Origin: Brienomyrus brachyistius | Taxonomy: Eukaryota; Chordata; Actinopteri; Osteoglossiformes; Mormyridae | Reading direction: 5' to 3' | Assembly: GCF_023856365.1 (NCBI RefSeq) | Contig: NC_064544.1 | Span: forward strand, 26,264,399 to 26,328,398 | Length of the DNA: 64,000 bases | Shown here: positions 43,840-55,889 of the stretch, piece after piece | Position numbering within the stretch: position 1 is the stretch's first letter | Layout: every line of letters begins with the position of its first letter | Notes under the pieces: generated by a model | The model's database searches: none | What the model was told of the DNA's origin: nothing | Seen by the model: only the letters and a program-made list of their open reading frames with translations | Position numbers and translations under genes: made by a program

Positions 43840-45900
43840 GATTATGGCTACACAAGGCAAAGTCAGGTTACTTTCAGTTACTTTACTGGTATCAGTGTCA
43901 AGTTTTGTTTTTCTTTCACTGAAGAAAAATGCACCCAGAGCTGATGTCCAATCCCTGTTGTCACTGTGAGAGAGTTTAGGTACTTTATCTTTCACAGTGT
44001 GGTAATTACAGAAAGAGGTAGTGTAGCTTAATCAGAAACATGTCAGAATGAACATGCAGGAGCTGAAGACTGTGAGCAGTGAGCATTTATACAGAATGTT
44101 GGTAATTACATTATACATTTCAACACTGTAAACAACACTGCAAAGTATGCCAGATAATCATCATTTTATATGCAAATATTTACACAGGGAGTATATTCCG
44201 AAATGTTGTCCTGAAACCAGTTTGCTTGTGATTAACTTTCCAAGTAATACATTCTTTCGCTAAGCAGTGTCTCTTCAATTGAAGTAAACAGGCCTTTATA
44301 TTAACAGATATTCTGAGGCAGATATGAAATGGTGACAAAATTCCATGTAAGAACAACATAATATACAGAGTTCAGTTCAGAAGAAACAGGATAATCTGAA
44401 GAACCCCATGATGCTCTTCCCAGGTGACTTTATGCTGGTTTCAAGTAGAGTTACTGGTCCTTCCCAGTATGTGTCTGCAAACCAGCTGTACAAGCAATTT
44501 TTCATCTGCTACTCAGTAAATTCAGTGTCCTTCTTAAACGTAGCCTGGCAATGGTTAAATTACAATGTAGCTGTAATAAATAAAAAATATCGTATAATTA
44601 AACGTGTATTCCATGTAACCATTACATTTCCTGCCAACACTGCCCTCTAGTGTTTATCACATGATCTGCGCTTCATTTGGTTTATTAGGATCAGTGGGTG
44701 ATGACGCCTCCATTTCCTGTTTGTCATTTTATCTCTGCATAAAGTGTCACTATTAGCTGAGACATTTCATATAAAGAGGTTTTATCAATCAAGTAATGCA
44801 GGAAGCTACATCCACAATGCAGGGAGTAACCAGGACATGGACCAACCCACTGCAGGACAGACATACCATTCACACTCACGGGCTCTATTAAATACTTGAC
44901 ATAGTGACCAAGAAGAGTTTAACTTTCAGGTCACATGACTATTTTTAATCTGACAGAACATGAAACAACCAGCCATCAGTCTACAACCAAACATATAAGC
45001 AGTGATCAAACACTTAAACTTTTCAAATAAGATTAAAAAGAAGTTATTAAATATATTTACTAAAAATATCACAAAATTTGATGTGCAATATTCTCAGATG
45101 TGCAATATTCTTAGATGTGTAAAACAAAATCTGTGTTTTACTGCATTGCTTTTATTTTTTTCATCAGTATCTTTACAGTGTTTTACAGCATGCACCTTAA
45201 CAAAAGGTACTTCACTGCACTTTACATGTTTCACTCCTACCTATTTTTGCACCTCATGATGTTTGTTAAAGTGGGCATTTTACTTTTTCCTACAATGTCT
45301 TCTTAGGACTCATCCTGTGCCATATTACCTTCCCTGGCTTTTACTTATCCTTCTTTCTGTAGTTCACAAAGATTTATAGAAGTAACAGATGTAGTAACAA
45401 ATACAGTAATTGCTTGAAATAAATCATCTATCACAATTCATTAACAGTCTAAGTCGTTACGTCTGTAATCATTTGAGCCCCGGCTTCAGCAGAACAGTCA
45501 GGGGTCTGTGTTTGCCTGAGCAAGGGCCTGAACCCCCAGCTGCAGGGGTGCTGTGTGTTGGCTGACTCTGCACTGTGACCTCGCCCCCCCCCCCCCACCC
45601 CAAAACAAAAGCTTTTAAGAGCAACACAAGGTAGGTGAAGAGAAGAAATCCAATATACTTGTGCAAATGACAAATATTGGGTTTATATTTAATTATGGGC
45701 AATGATTCACCAAACATGGATGTATTTGGACTGTGGAGAGAAATTGGAGTAAGTGGGAGAGCAGGGAACCGACTTATGTCTGCTTTTATATCTACTGTAG
45801 TTGATCCATCTATTATGAACACATGAAGTGTTAAATTGGCAGGGAATAAATAATCTTTTCCCTTTGGGGTTCATCTGTACTCATTTCATGTGGTTATTAT
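43840..45900. other. Mostly gene-free stretch
   Basis: Apart from the tail-like exon at 44655-44734 and an R2 fragment near 45470-45600 nothing is recognised. A minus frame at 43810-43995 has a possible acceptor but no recognisable product. Confidence 0.35.
44655..44734 (-). pseudogene. Candidate terminal exon with acidic tail, copy 2 (nonsense at start)
   Basis: This is homologous to 49257-49358 (QEMEASSPTDPNKPNE against QEVEASSPADHNEPNP). In the frame of the homologue the second codon after the acceptor (ttatgcag) is TAA, where copy 1 has TCA. Either the exon is dead or it yields a protein that ends right after the junction. Confidence 0.35.
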
Positions 45901-45919
45901 TGTTAATTAACCATTTGCT

Positions 45920-46135
45920 GCAGGCTCAGTGTTATGTGGGGGGTGGGCTGGTGCAGGGGGTAGCACTGGTCCCTCACTCCCGGAACCAGGCTTCGAGTCT
46001 CTGCATTGGCCCCCTGTGTGTGCAGTTTGCTGTTCTCCCCGTGTCAGTGTGGGGTTTCCTCTGGTCACTCCACACAGTCCAAAACATGCTGAGGACCCCC
46101 CCACAACCCTGAGTAGGATGAGGGGTTACAGAAGA
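45920..46135 (-). repeat. R1-type repeat, reverse orientation
   Basis: GGTAGCACTGGTCCCTCAC, TTCTCCCCGTGTCAGTG and GGGGTTTCCTCTGGTCACTC are the reverse complement of R1 landmarks. Confidence 0.65.
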
Positions 46136-46492
46136 TGGGGGGGTGTGGTCATTATTATGTTAATAATGTGATCTGCTACTGTACTAATTACTGTATTTAT
46201 TAATTATTATTAATCTATAAATAGATCTTTGTGAACTACTGAGAGAACAAATAATGGATAACAAAAAGTGAAATAATTTTTCATCGTTAATGAATCATGA
46301 TGTATAATTTACTTCAAGCAGGTAAAATATTTGTTACTACATGCGTTCATTTTGTAAACTTTTGTGAAGAACTGTAGGAACAAATAACGAAAAACACAAA
46401 AAGTGAATTATTGATATGAATAATGATGCTTGTTCAGTATTAATGAATAACATCTGTATGAAAAATACAGGAAAGGAAGTCAGAGAACTTAC

Positions 46493-46565
46493 TTTTGGAT
46501 TTCCTGTGGTCTTCAGGTCACTGAGAAGATGCAACTTGTCACTGATGAAAATCTTCAACTTGCCA
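46493..46565 (-). CDS. Candidate 3' exon
   Basis: Good acceptor (acattctttcag) and donor (gtaagt) bound 73 nt encoding GKLKIFISDKLHLLSDLKTT, phase 2 in and 0 out. The phase-0 donor could join the acceptor at 44734. Amphipathic and soluble-looking; the protein family is not recognised. It may be a cytoplasmic exon of another member of the receptor cluster. Confidence 0.3.
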
Positions 46566-47299
46566 CTGAAAGAATGTGCTAAACTTTGGGGACCCAAGTA
46601 AAATGTGCATTTTCACTAGCATATTATTGCTTTACTGTAAGGAAAATATATTTAAAGGATTAATAGAAAATACTGTCACACAACAATGCAAAAAAATAAG
46701 GTTTTTAATCATTATATTTCATGGTGTAGTGTAGCATTAGTCAGCAGGGACAGGTGACATACTCTGTTTTCTCAGTATTCTAGGTAGCTTTCATTAAAGT
46801 TTTACATGTATGTGTAAAATGGATTATAAAGCTGCTATTTATGCATATTTAAACATATATTGTCCTGAGGACAGAAATGGCACTGATTAGATGGAATGGC
46901 CCCTATAATATTGTACATATTAGTGCAAATAAGTGAAGATTCTGGCAGCTTTCAACATCGATTGATCTATTGGACAGACTTGGGCTGAGCAGTGACAAGG
47001 ATGAAGTGCAGCTGTGAGTACTGAGGTGAGGCAGGTCGGTCGTAGGGGCCTGGCTGCATCGCGGTACCAGAGTCCCACCTCACAGAAAACACATATTCGC
47101 TACTTGCTTTAATGGACGTTCTACAACTGTCAGTTTTCATTGGTGGGCGGAGGCACTTTTCTTTCCGGTCGATTTTCTGCTTCATCAACGACGCTGGTAA
47201 CTCTGGACCAGAGGACTAGACCAGTATGGCTTTTCTACACCAGGTCTCTTCAACAGCTGCTAAGCATAACGATTAACGACGTACATTGAATAATTCCAG

Positions 47300-47880
47300 C
47301 ATCACCCTCAGCTCCCAAGAGCGAGAGGGAAAAAGGCTTTAAGAAATATGTCTCGTCATTCATCGACAATTACAAAGGTAAGTTATGCGATGTAGAAACT
47401 GCAAAGTGCGGCTTTGACTTTGAGGTATCAGTCCACCTGCCTTAGTCTTCTTTTTATGAGGGACTTCATGTTGTTTGCTTTTCTTTGTTATAATGGATAC
47501 TATCTTCTATGATGAATTTTATTGTAACACACTTTTTTTAAAAGATTGTCCTTGAAGACTCCAGCCCCGTTCAGCTCTCTGAGGCTGAATACTGGTGTCT
47601 GACTTTCAGTCTTGTGCAATCATAGTGCTGCATCGCTGTATCAAACTTCTCATAACTCACAGCTAAACATCACTGCTGCTCCACCTGTTTTTAGCTGCAC
47701 AGAGACAGAACAACATTGGCACAAACCAAGAACTGTGGTAAGTTTTAAGCAGCATAATTTCCCTCTGAAATGCTTTTTCATTTTTCCTTTATTATTGCTA
47801 GGGTGTGAAGCTCGGCTGTGTGAGTGACATGGTGATGGTGTCTGCAAAGCCAAACAGAGGACGGTGGCCAATGGTGTCAA
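47300..47880 (+). pseudogene. SWIM zinc-finger exons of a YqaJ-type transposon gene
   Basis: Three exon-like pieces: one ending at 47378 (KGFKKYVSSFIDNYK, donor gtaagt), 47610-47741 (acceptor gactttcag, donor gtaagt) and 47802-47880 (acceptor tattgctag, donor gtatgt). The second has LCNHSAASLYQT with the C-x-H of a SWIM finger, then SCTETEQHWHKPRT; the third reads GVKLGCVSDMVMV in phase 0 with it. I recognise this as the segment ahead of the YqaJ recombinase domain in a widespread fish gene. No YqaJ core follows, so it is a fragment. Confidence 0.5.
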
Positions 47881-48521
47881 GTATGTATGTCTTGCTCACT
47901 TAAAACTAATTAAATCGACCAATTAAAATGTGCTTGTCTCACATTATAAATGTATGCTGTTGTCCAATTTGAATTATGATATGAAATCATTTGCAGAACA
48001 AGAGATGATGGTGTTTTACAAAAGATTTCTGTACAGTCCAGCTTGCGTGTTTGCATATGGGGAAAACGCTGGTGCTAATTGAGCTTGTATGGCTTCTTTT
48101 GGTAGCCACAGATGGATAGAACCAGGAAGGTGCAGTAGATACGAAAGCTGTTGGCAAGATCCCAGAGAGGCAGACGCACAGAGAGGTGCATTAGAAACAG
48201 AAGCAACACATCTATGGGCGCAAGTTTCTGTTAGAAATAAGAAATAAAATGAACTGAAATTAGCAAAAGCACTGCAAACGTGCAATTACAGTTTAACTGC
48301 ATATATAAAAGTATATTTACCACCTAAATGAAATTGTTAAAAACGTAACTTAAATTGCAGCCTTTGTGATCACCTTTCCATTAATTCAAATTTCCATTAA
48401 GTACCAATAGTCTAAGGTTTCAGGCAAAAGTTTTATTTAGTATAGTATGCATTAATCTACCAGACCCTGATAAATTAACCCCAACGTGTAAGCTATGTTA
48501 ACTTGATATTAACAACATACA

Positions 48522-48740
48522 TTAATTAGACGTAATGAGGTACGTGTTGATTACAAAACGATTTTTCAGGACATGGACCTTCCTTGTGTAAAAACGAATG
48601 TCCTCCTCAGACCCGGCAAGATGTTCTAGGCCAAAACTTGGCTGCAGCTGCAGAGTTTCAATCTGCTGTTGCAGCTCCTGAATTTTTTTCTTCAAAATTT
48701 CATTCTCTTCTGCCAAGTCGGATGCCATCACTGTATGTGT
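48522..48740 (-). pseudogene. Coiled-coil/HTH_Tnp_4-type transposase fragment
   Basis: Minus frame: LAEENEILKKKIQELQQQIE, then FGLEHLAGSEEDIRFYT, the linker that precedes the helix-turn-helix in ISL2EU/Harbinger-like and THAP-type transposases. It breaks right after FYT. It faces the SWIM exons at 47300-47880. Confidence 0.45.
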
Positions 48741-49256
48741 CAAATCACGTATTTCTTTTACTTTTCTAAGTGCATAAGTGCATTCACATCCACACTCAAC
48801 AATTTTAAGTACTGAACTACACAATTTGACACTCAAGGCAGAGTATTCTGAGGAAAAGTAAGGAAAGACTGGGAAGGATGGGCTGTGAATGGGCTCAAAT
48901 GTGCAAAAAATAGAAATAGTGATACATTAAGTATTTAATGAGTGTATGAATAGTCATTAAAATGCAAAAGAATCTATGCCTACATAAAAATGTATAGCAC
49001 CTTAACAAGATGACCCAACCCACTCGAATTCATCGTCCAATCAGAATGTTTCACTGTAGACATCGTCCTGTGCCAGTTAGGTAGACATCGCCCAACCCTA
49101 CTGGCCGACAAAGTCCCTCAACTCTTCAGATAAAATGAACTGCGCCTGATCACCCATAATCTGGTGACTGATAACACAGATAACTTGGTGATCCAACAGG
49201 ATCTGTCAGACTTGGGACCGTAGGCAAAACATATCAAATAAAACTCTATAGATCCT

Positions 49257-49358
49257 TCAGCCTTCTGTGTTCTTCTCCCCCAGTAATACCTCCTCTGGGT
49301 TTGGTTCATTGTGATCAGCAGGTGATGATGCCTCCACCTCCTGATTCTCATGTGATCC
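49257..49358 (-). CDS. Candidate terminal exon with acidic tail, copy 1
   Basis: Acceptor acacttttgcag at 49359-49370 is followed by 33 phase-0 codons and a TGA at 49259-49257. The tail is acidic (HENQEVEASSPADHNEPNPE) with no hydrophobic part. It lies about 540 bases downstream of the TAZ copy A exons; the phase-0 donor of TAZ copy B would fit it, but so would another upstream gene. A homologous sequence lies at 44655-44734. Confidence 0.35.
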   Translation of the reverse strand, partial: GSHENQEVEASSPADHNEPNPEEVLLGEKNTEG

Positions 49359-49894
49359 CTGCAAAAGTGTGTCAGATGATACATTTTATATTCTATTTTT
49401 GTCAAACCAACAATGTAGTCACCATGTAACAGAGAAGCTTTAAAATAACGAAACCAATTATTTCAAAAACGGTTAACATCCCACAGCGCAGGGAAACTTA
49501 TATTTTATAAAAACAGGCAAAGTACAAAGACGTTACACAGAGTGCAAACAGTAGACAAATAAGTAAAAATAACATAATTTAGCAGGACTGAAAGAAGGTG
49601 AGAGCTCCCCTAGTGGCTATGGGAGGGCATTTCCATAGAGCAGATATTGTGTGTGGCAGCCTCATTGCTTTTAGATCACAAGTTGGAACAGAAGAACGAA
49701 TCAAATCAATTTGCTCATTTAATACTTACATTTTTTATTTAGCTTGATTTTTGGAAGCCCATATTTAGAAACCCACCACAACTGAAAATGGAATGCCACA
49801 GATATTACAGATCCTGCAGAGGGCGCTGTTCCCTGCACTCTCATATCACAATAACCATACTGCTGCAGTATCAAATATTTGGCTGGGGACTTAC

Positions 49895-50350
49895 GCTGTT
49901 GCTCCTTTTATCATTCATGTTGTTTATCATGATTAAAAGTGGAGAGTCAGACAGTTGTCCTGTGTGCAGGTCTCCCAGTGAGAGATGATCTGGCAGGATA
50001 AAGTGCAGAGATCCTCTGCAGGGGCACAAAGAGGGCTTCAAACCGTTAGATGACAGAAACACACCTGGCACTGGAGTGAAGGCGAGTGTGAAAGCCAAAG
50101 GTAAATGAATCCTCCCCCAACCTGAATCCATCCAGAAGAGTGGAAACAGAAGTGTGGTCCTGCACTCACCCTGGCATGTCATGCCAACCTGGCAGTGGGT
50201 CATGTGCTTCAGTAACTTCCTCATGTTGCAGCACTGGGACCTGGAGCATAACCACTCCTCCCCGTTGGCCTGTTCACGCCGCTGGCACTCTTGGGCATGG
50301 AGCAGAAGCAACAGCCTCCCCTGCATCAGCTCGAGTTTCCTCGAGTCAGC
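49895..50350 (-). CDS. TAZ1-type zinc-finger cassette, copy A (two exons, truncated)
   Basis: Exon 1 (50170-50350, 181 nt, acceptor tttgtcccctag, donor gtgagt) encodes ADSRKLEL..LLLLLHAQECQRRE, close to CBP TAZ1, and runs to HMTHCQVGMTCQ. Exon 2 (49895-50015) continues with LSCQIISHWETCTQDNC, then diverges and hits a stop at 49935-49933 before the last two zinc ligands. The first two zinc sites look intact and the third is broken. It is a tandem duplicate of copy B (same exon length, same phases, same flanking sequence about 2.1 kb apart). It may be a decaying gene copy or make a shortened protein. Confidence 0.6.
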
Positions 50351-50599
50351 CTAGGGGACAAAGGTGGGGGCCACAACAACAATCTCATCAGTGGGGGTCA
50401 CTGTGTTCTTTTCAGTCACCACAACAGCATTCATGCCATCAATGTCATGCATTTTGGTTCTGGGCTTGCAAACCTCTGTGTGAAATGAAATAATCCTTTA
50501 TTTGCCATTTGTACAAGTTAAGAGTAAAGGTACATTGGGATGCCTCTCTCTGCCTACACCATCCTGCTCTCCATGAAACACACAGACATATATGTAGGT

Positions 50600-50785
50600 G
50601 AGAGCAACCTTGGGGGTCATAGCGCAGGGTCAGCCAGCATACAGCACCCCAGGAGCTGGGGGTTAAGGGCCTCGCTCAGGGGCCCACAGACATGTGACTA
50701 TCCTGCGGAGGCCAGAGAGTAAGCTGGCTACCTTCCAATCACAGACCCAGAGGCTCAGCCCACTGAGCCACTCGCCGCCCCCTGT
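50600..50785 (+). repeat. R2 dispersed repeat copy
   Basis: GGGGTCATAGCGCAGGGTCA, GGGGGTTAAGGGCCTCGCTC and CCCACTGAGCCACTCGCCGC. It interrupts the TAZ-cassette duplication unit A. Confidence 0.7.
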
Positions 50786-51387
50786 GTTCATTCATCACAA
50801 TCAGAGCGGTTTCTGTGCGGCTGGAAAAGCTCGATATCTGAAGCGCCACTCAAAGCCCTTTCCCTCGAGTCCCCATCTGAACGTGGTCTGGGGCCCCTGC
50901 TGGTTTGGGGGGGGGGGGCAGCTCTCACCAGGTTTGCCACCTTGGGGGCACCCAAGAGCTGGGAGGAGGGACAGTATGTTAGGGAGGGGGGACTTGGTCT
51001 GGAGCTGGGTGCCAACCCTGCCCACACCAGTGACCCCTGTACCCCCAAGCTGTTGCCGTATGCCATGTCCATAGGGCGACCAGAAGGGGGCACTCTTCCC
51101 TCCGAGGCCCATCTGATGGGATGGCAATGCTTTTCTTTAGGGAGACACCGAGACACTTTCCAGTGTCATAAAAATAGTAAAACTAAGAATCCGACAATCT
51201 GCCAGCTGGCAGCAACTGTAAGGCTGAGCTGAGTGGACAGTGTCCCAAAGTGGACCTATCAGCACCACAGTCTGTGTGTAACCCTACAGATGAGGGTGTG
51301 AAGGCAGGTCCAAGCCAGGACACACTGGCTGGCATCAGAAGTGAAGGCGACATATGTTGATGAGAATATACATTATTATTTTTCAGA

Positions 51388-51550
51388 TTCTGGGCCCCCT
51401 ATAAAGTGCTGGGTGCCCTGAATCTGCCAGGGTATCCATACCCATCTGACACCCCTGACAGACAGTCAAAAGTTCTTTAAGACAAAGAAAAGAAAAAAGT
51501 AACATTCATATCACACAAAATATCAATTTAATGCCAGTGTATTCCAGGCC
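51388..51550. repeat. Single unit of the 57-bp repeat plus duplicated flank
   Basis: GGGCCCCCTATAAAGTGCTG to ACCCCTGACAGACAG matches one unit of the array at 52690-52880. The following AAGAAAAGAAAAAAGTAACA matches 52905-52924. It marks the far edge of the tandem duplication that carries the TAZ cassettes. Confidence 0.7.
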
Positions 51551-52057
51551 TAACCCAGCCTACGCTTCCGTCCACTGGTGGATTTAGGTATGGGCAGCAC
51601 TGCAGTGTCTGCACAAAAAAAACAACTAAAAATATTGGAATGGTGACATTCGTATGAGTAGTTTTCTATCACTCATTTGCACCGGACCTCACCAATGATA
51701 TCATGTCTCTGTGTTGTCAAATAACCTTGTGGGACTGGGCGATATGGGGGGGCTGACCTCAGGGCGCCCCACTAGAATCCCACAATAGGAGGAACAAGGG
51801 AAATCCATCAAATAGCACACCTCTAACATTACACTTTTACGCGCTGTCCTATGCGATCTCACACTACAATAACCATACTGCCGCAGTAAGGAACACTTGG
51901 TATGTTTTGTCCTTTGGTGAATGATGGTAAACACAAACCTTACATTTAGGTGTGCAAAGCCTTGATGTAAGTGTCAAATTATCACTGATAGGAGGTCAGC
52001 CTGGACTCCAGCTGACCACAGGGGTGAGTTATGGGGGCTGTGGAGGGGAGGACTTAC

Positions 52058-52458
52058 ATTGATGCTCATGTTCTCAGATGGCATGCAGATGGGACAGTCA
52101 TCCTGTGTGCAGTTCTCCCAGTGTGAGATGATCTGGCAGGAGGAAGTGCAGTGCTTCACTGCAGGGGAACAAAGTGGGGTTCAAGCTGTTAGATGACAGT
52201 AACAGACCTGGCACTGGATCCTCCATCAACCTGAATCCACCCAGAATAGTGTAACAGAAGTGTGGTCCTGCACTCACCCTGGCAGGATGTACCGGCCTGG
52301 CAGCTGTCCCTGTGCTTCAGGACCCTCCTCATGGTGCAGCACTGGGGCCTGGAGCACGACCACGATTTCCTGTTGGTCTGCTTGCGTTGCCGGCATATGC
52401 GGGCATGCAGCAGGAGCAACAGCTGCTCCCGGATCAGCTTGCATTTCCCCAGGTCGGC
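52058..52458 (-). CDS. TAZ1-type zinc-finger cassette, copy B (two exons)
   Basis: Exon 1 (52278 to about 52458) and exon 2 (52058-52158) together encode a TAZ zinc finger like the TAZ1 domain of CBP/p300, which binds transactivation domains in the nucleus. Visible pieces are LLLLLHARIC, SCSRPQC, RRVLKHRDSC and, in exon 2, IISHWENCTQDDCPIC; the ligands of all three HCCC zinc sites appear present. The exon 1 donor (gtgagt, phase 1) and exon 2 acceptor (cccctgcag) join in frame; exon 2 ends phase 0 at gtaagt. Where copy A has the splice acceptor ctag, copy B has cctg, so that acceptor is lost; an upstream cag about 25 bases away could replace it and the frame is open. No acetyltransferase, KIX or bromodomain is nearby. 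Confidence 0.65.
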
Positions 52459-52689
52459 CAGGGGGCCCGGAATGGTGGCTGTGGGAACCTGTGGCTGGAG
52501 CTGGAGCCATGGCAAAATGGGGGGGATGGGAGAATAATGATCTCATCAGCAAAACTCTGTGTGAAATGAAATGGTCCTTTATTTACCATTTGCAGAAGTA
52601 TCAGTACAGGTACATTAAAGTGCTTCTCTTTGCGACCCCATCTTGCTCTCCATGAGACACAGACACATATGCAGGTGTTTACAGAACAT

Positions 52690-52880
52690 ATTTAAGGGGC
52701 CCTATAAAGTACTGGGCCCCCAGAATCTGCCAGGGTATCCATGCCCCTACTGTGGCCCCTGTAAAATACTGGGCCCCCTGAATCTGCCAGGGTACCCATG
52801 CCCCTACTGTGGCCCCTGAAAAGTGCCGGGCCCCCTGAATCTGCCTGGGTATCCATGCCCCTACTGTGGCCCCTGTGAGA
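52690..52880. repeat. 57-bp minisatellite, three units
   Basis: GAATCTGCCAGGGTATCCAT and CCCCTACTGTGGCCCCTG recur every 57 bases. It lies 5' of the TAZ copy B exons. Confidence 0.85.
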
Positions 52881-53831
52881 CAGTGGATGATTCTTTTAAG
52901 CAATAAGAAAAGAAAAAAGTAACATTCATATCATAAAAAATATGACTTGAATGCCAGTGTATCGCCATAAAGACCATTTATACATGACGCCAAAGCGTAG
53001 CTGTTCAAAAAACTGTCTGACTGTGCAAAACAGCCCTACGCTGAGAAAAGGAGCTTCAGTGAAGCAAAACATTTTCTGTCTCACTAAGCTCATGGACGTC
53101 AGTGTCTCATCACCTTCTATTGATTGGATAGTTACGGAATAACGTGTTTTACCCCCCCCCCCCCACCCCGAGTCTTTCCAATTATACAGGCTCTTGCACA
53201 TTCTCAACACAAAGATGAGTGACGCATGCTTCACCATTCAGAGCATGAATCCACCCGTCAGGCAGAGATGGAAACTCCAGCAGGCGACTCCTAAAGCTGC
53301 ACTCAAGTTAACATAAATAGACTTACAGTTTGACTCAGAAATTGTTCTTAACTAACTTCCGACTTAACTGAACCTCCTGGATAGAGACTCTTGAACATTA
53401 AAAATCTTCCATAATTTAATTAGGAGCTGAACATTTCTGCAGGAGCAAAGCCTTTTTTCCAACAAAAAAAAAAACAACAACAAACAAATCAGACAAGAGA
53501 AATTCACTTCTTCACCAATGTAATTAGTTTATGGAGGAGGAATTGGTATCTTTTACATGAGAGTCAGGAGGTAAAAATACTTTAATGTTGTCATCCACAG
53601 AATGCTGTTGCCGATCACCCTGCTCCCTGTCAATCACCTCCACACCTCCTCATACAGCGCATTGTAACTACACTACAACAACAACTACCCTTCCTGTACT
53701 CTTTCTTGGTTGACCTAATGCTCTGGGAAAGTCAGTGCTGCCAGTTATTGGAAACACCTAGTCAACATCCTTGCACATGTGCAGTCAACATGCACCGACA
53801 CATGGCTTCCACCAGATATAAAAATTTGGGT

Positions 53832-53834
<3 letters not shown>

Positions 53835-53886
<52 letters not shown>
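53835..53886. repeat. (CA)n microsatellite
   Basis: About 26 uninterrupted CA units. Confidence 0.98.
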
Positions 53887-53887
<1 letters not shown>

Positions 53888-53929
53888 ATCCAGCGCAAAC
53901 CCCTGATGATGAAATCTACATCACTCACT

Positions 53930-55800
53930 CACGTGGACCGAAAGTGAACGTGGAAAAAGTGATGTATGAATCGGCCTTAAGACTGCTCTTGGCCTGCTGC
54001 TGTGCTCTTATCCTCACTGAGATGTGGCTGTACAGGGGCATCGCCAACTCCGCGATCCGGCAGGAGGGGCTAATCACCTTCCGCGGCAACACAAACGTCT
54101 CTCTGTCAGGTAAGAGGCATAGCTGCGTGTTTACATCAACAACAACTGGTGCATGAAGGTAACGATCATCTCTGTCTGCTGCTCGGCCCTCGTGGAGGTT
54201 TTGGCAGCCAGATTCAGACCTTTCTACATCCCCACAGAGTTCAAAACAGTCCTCACTGCGGTTTACATCCCACCAGAGCTAGTGCTAATGGTGATGCTGG
54301 TAGAGCCCTGTGTGAACTCCATTGGATTATCAGCGAGCTTCAGACTCTCGGCAACGGATTCCTCATTGTCGCTTCGGCCTTCAGTAATGCATCATTAAAG
54401 TCAGTTTTATTGAAGGAAATCATGTTAAATAGTATATATACAAACAACCATTGTGCACATTCAAGGCCACACCCCTCCCCCAGCTCAGACACTCAGACCA
54501 TATCTCTATCCTCCTGACTCCAGTCTACAGACCCATGCAGATCCTCATCTGACCAGCCCTGCAGAAGGAGAGAGCCTGGCCTCGGGGTGCTGTAACTGCA
54601 CAACATTACTGCTTTGACCACACAGATTGGCACATCAGGGTAGCTGGCATCTATGGCAGATCAGTAGACTTGTAGGATTACGCAGCCTCAGTGACTGGCT
54701 ACATCAGCAAATGAACTGAAGATGTTACTGTGTCCAAATCTGTCATCACATGTGCAAACCTGTGTCCCTGGTTATCTGCACAACTGCACAGTGACGCTGC
54801 TTAGAGGTCTGGAGACAGACAGGCTTATACTACAGCCAGAGGCCCAACTGTCCCTGGCAATTAAGGAGGCAAAGTACCTGATGAAGGGGAAAAAAACAGC
54901 AGCCACTTCATGAACTTAAAGGACACATGGCACATGTGGCAAGGAATTCAATACATCACTGACTACAAGCAACACCTCAGACCCACAGCAGTGAGGCCTC
55001 CCTGCCAGATATGCTGATGACTTCTATGCACAAGATGAGGCACAGAACAGGGAACCCATAAGGAAGACCCCCCCCCCCCCCCCCCCTCTGAACGACCAGG
55101 TACTTCGCCTATTCATTGCTGATGTCGGTTAGACTCTATGCAGAGTCAACCCATGGAAGGCAGCAGGACCTGACAACATCCCTGGCTGGGTGCTCAGAGA
55201 CTGTGCTGACCGATTGGCAGACGTCCCCACAGACATCTTCAATGTATCCCTGAGCACAGCAGTGGTACCTCCATGCCTCAAAACAACAAGGATCATCCCA
55301 GTGCCCAAGAAGCCGACCATGTCCTGTCTCACTCACACCCATCATCATGAAGAGCTTCTAGAGGCTGGTATTGAGGCACATGAAGCCACAACTCCCACAC
55401 TGACTAGACCCCCTACTTATCACCCAATCTGGACTAGATGTGATGCCATCTTCACTGCCCTCCCCCTCACCTGGACAAAAAGGACAGCTATGTCAGAATG
55501 CTGTTCATTAGCTTCAGTTCAGCATCCAACACAATCATCCCGCAGAAGCAGGTACAGGAAACATGTCATCCACCGTGCAAACAGCACTGAGGCAGACCCC
55601 TCCCACCCATCCCACAGACTGTTCATCCAATGCCACCTGGCAGAAGGTTCCGGTGCATCTGATACATCACTGCTAGACACTGAAACAGCTTTGTCTCCCA
55701 GGCAGTCAGGCTTCTCACTACCCTGCTGTCTCAACAGCCTCCATACTTACAGGGAAGGAGGAAGAGCACAAGGAACACAGATCTGCTACAGACACAATTA
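53930..55800 (+). pseudogene. L2-like LINE ORF2, internally deleted
   Basis: Endonuclease start near 54010 (ALILTEMWL), FRPFYIPTEF and VYIPPE near 54220, and ALCELHWIISELQT near 54310, spread over all three frames. Polymerase start near 55140 ([20 protein letters not shown] and [13 protein letters not shown]). The catalytic middle is missing and the frame jumps to the C-terminal block ([10 protein letters not shown]) near 55600. A C-run lies at 55071-55086. Confidence 0.65.
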
Positions 55801-55889
55801 TGTATAATAATCTGAGGGAAGATGGACAAACTGATGTAGAGAAACAAGCCCCAGGACACCAACCAGGGGGGCTGATGAATCTTTGACAC

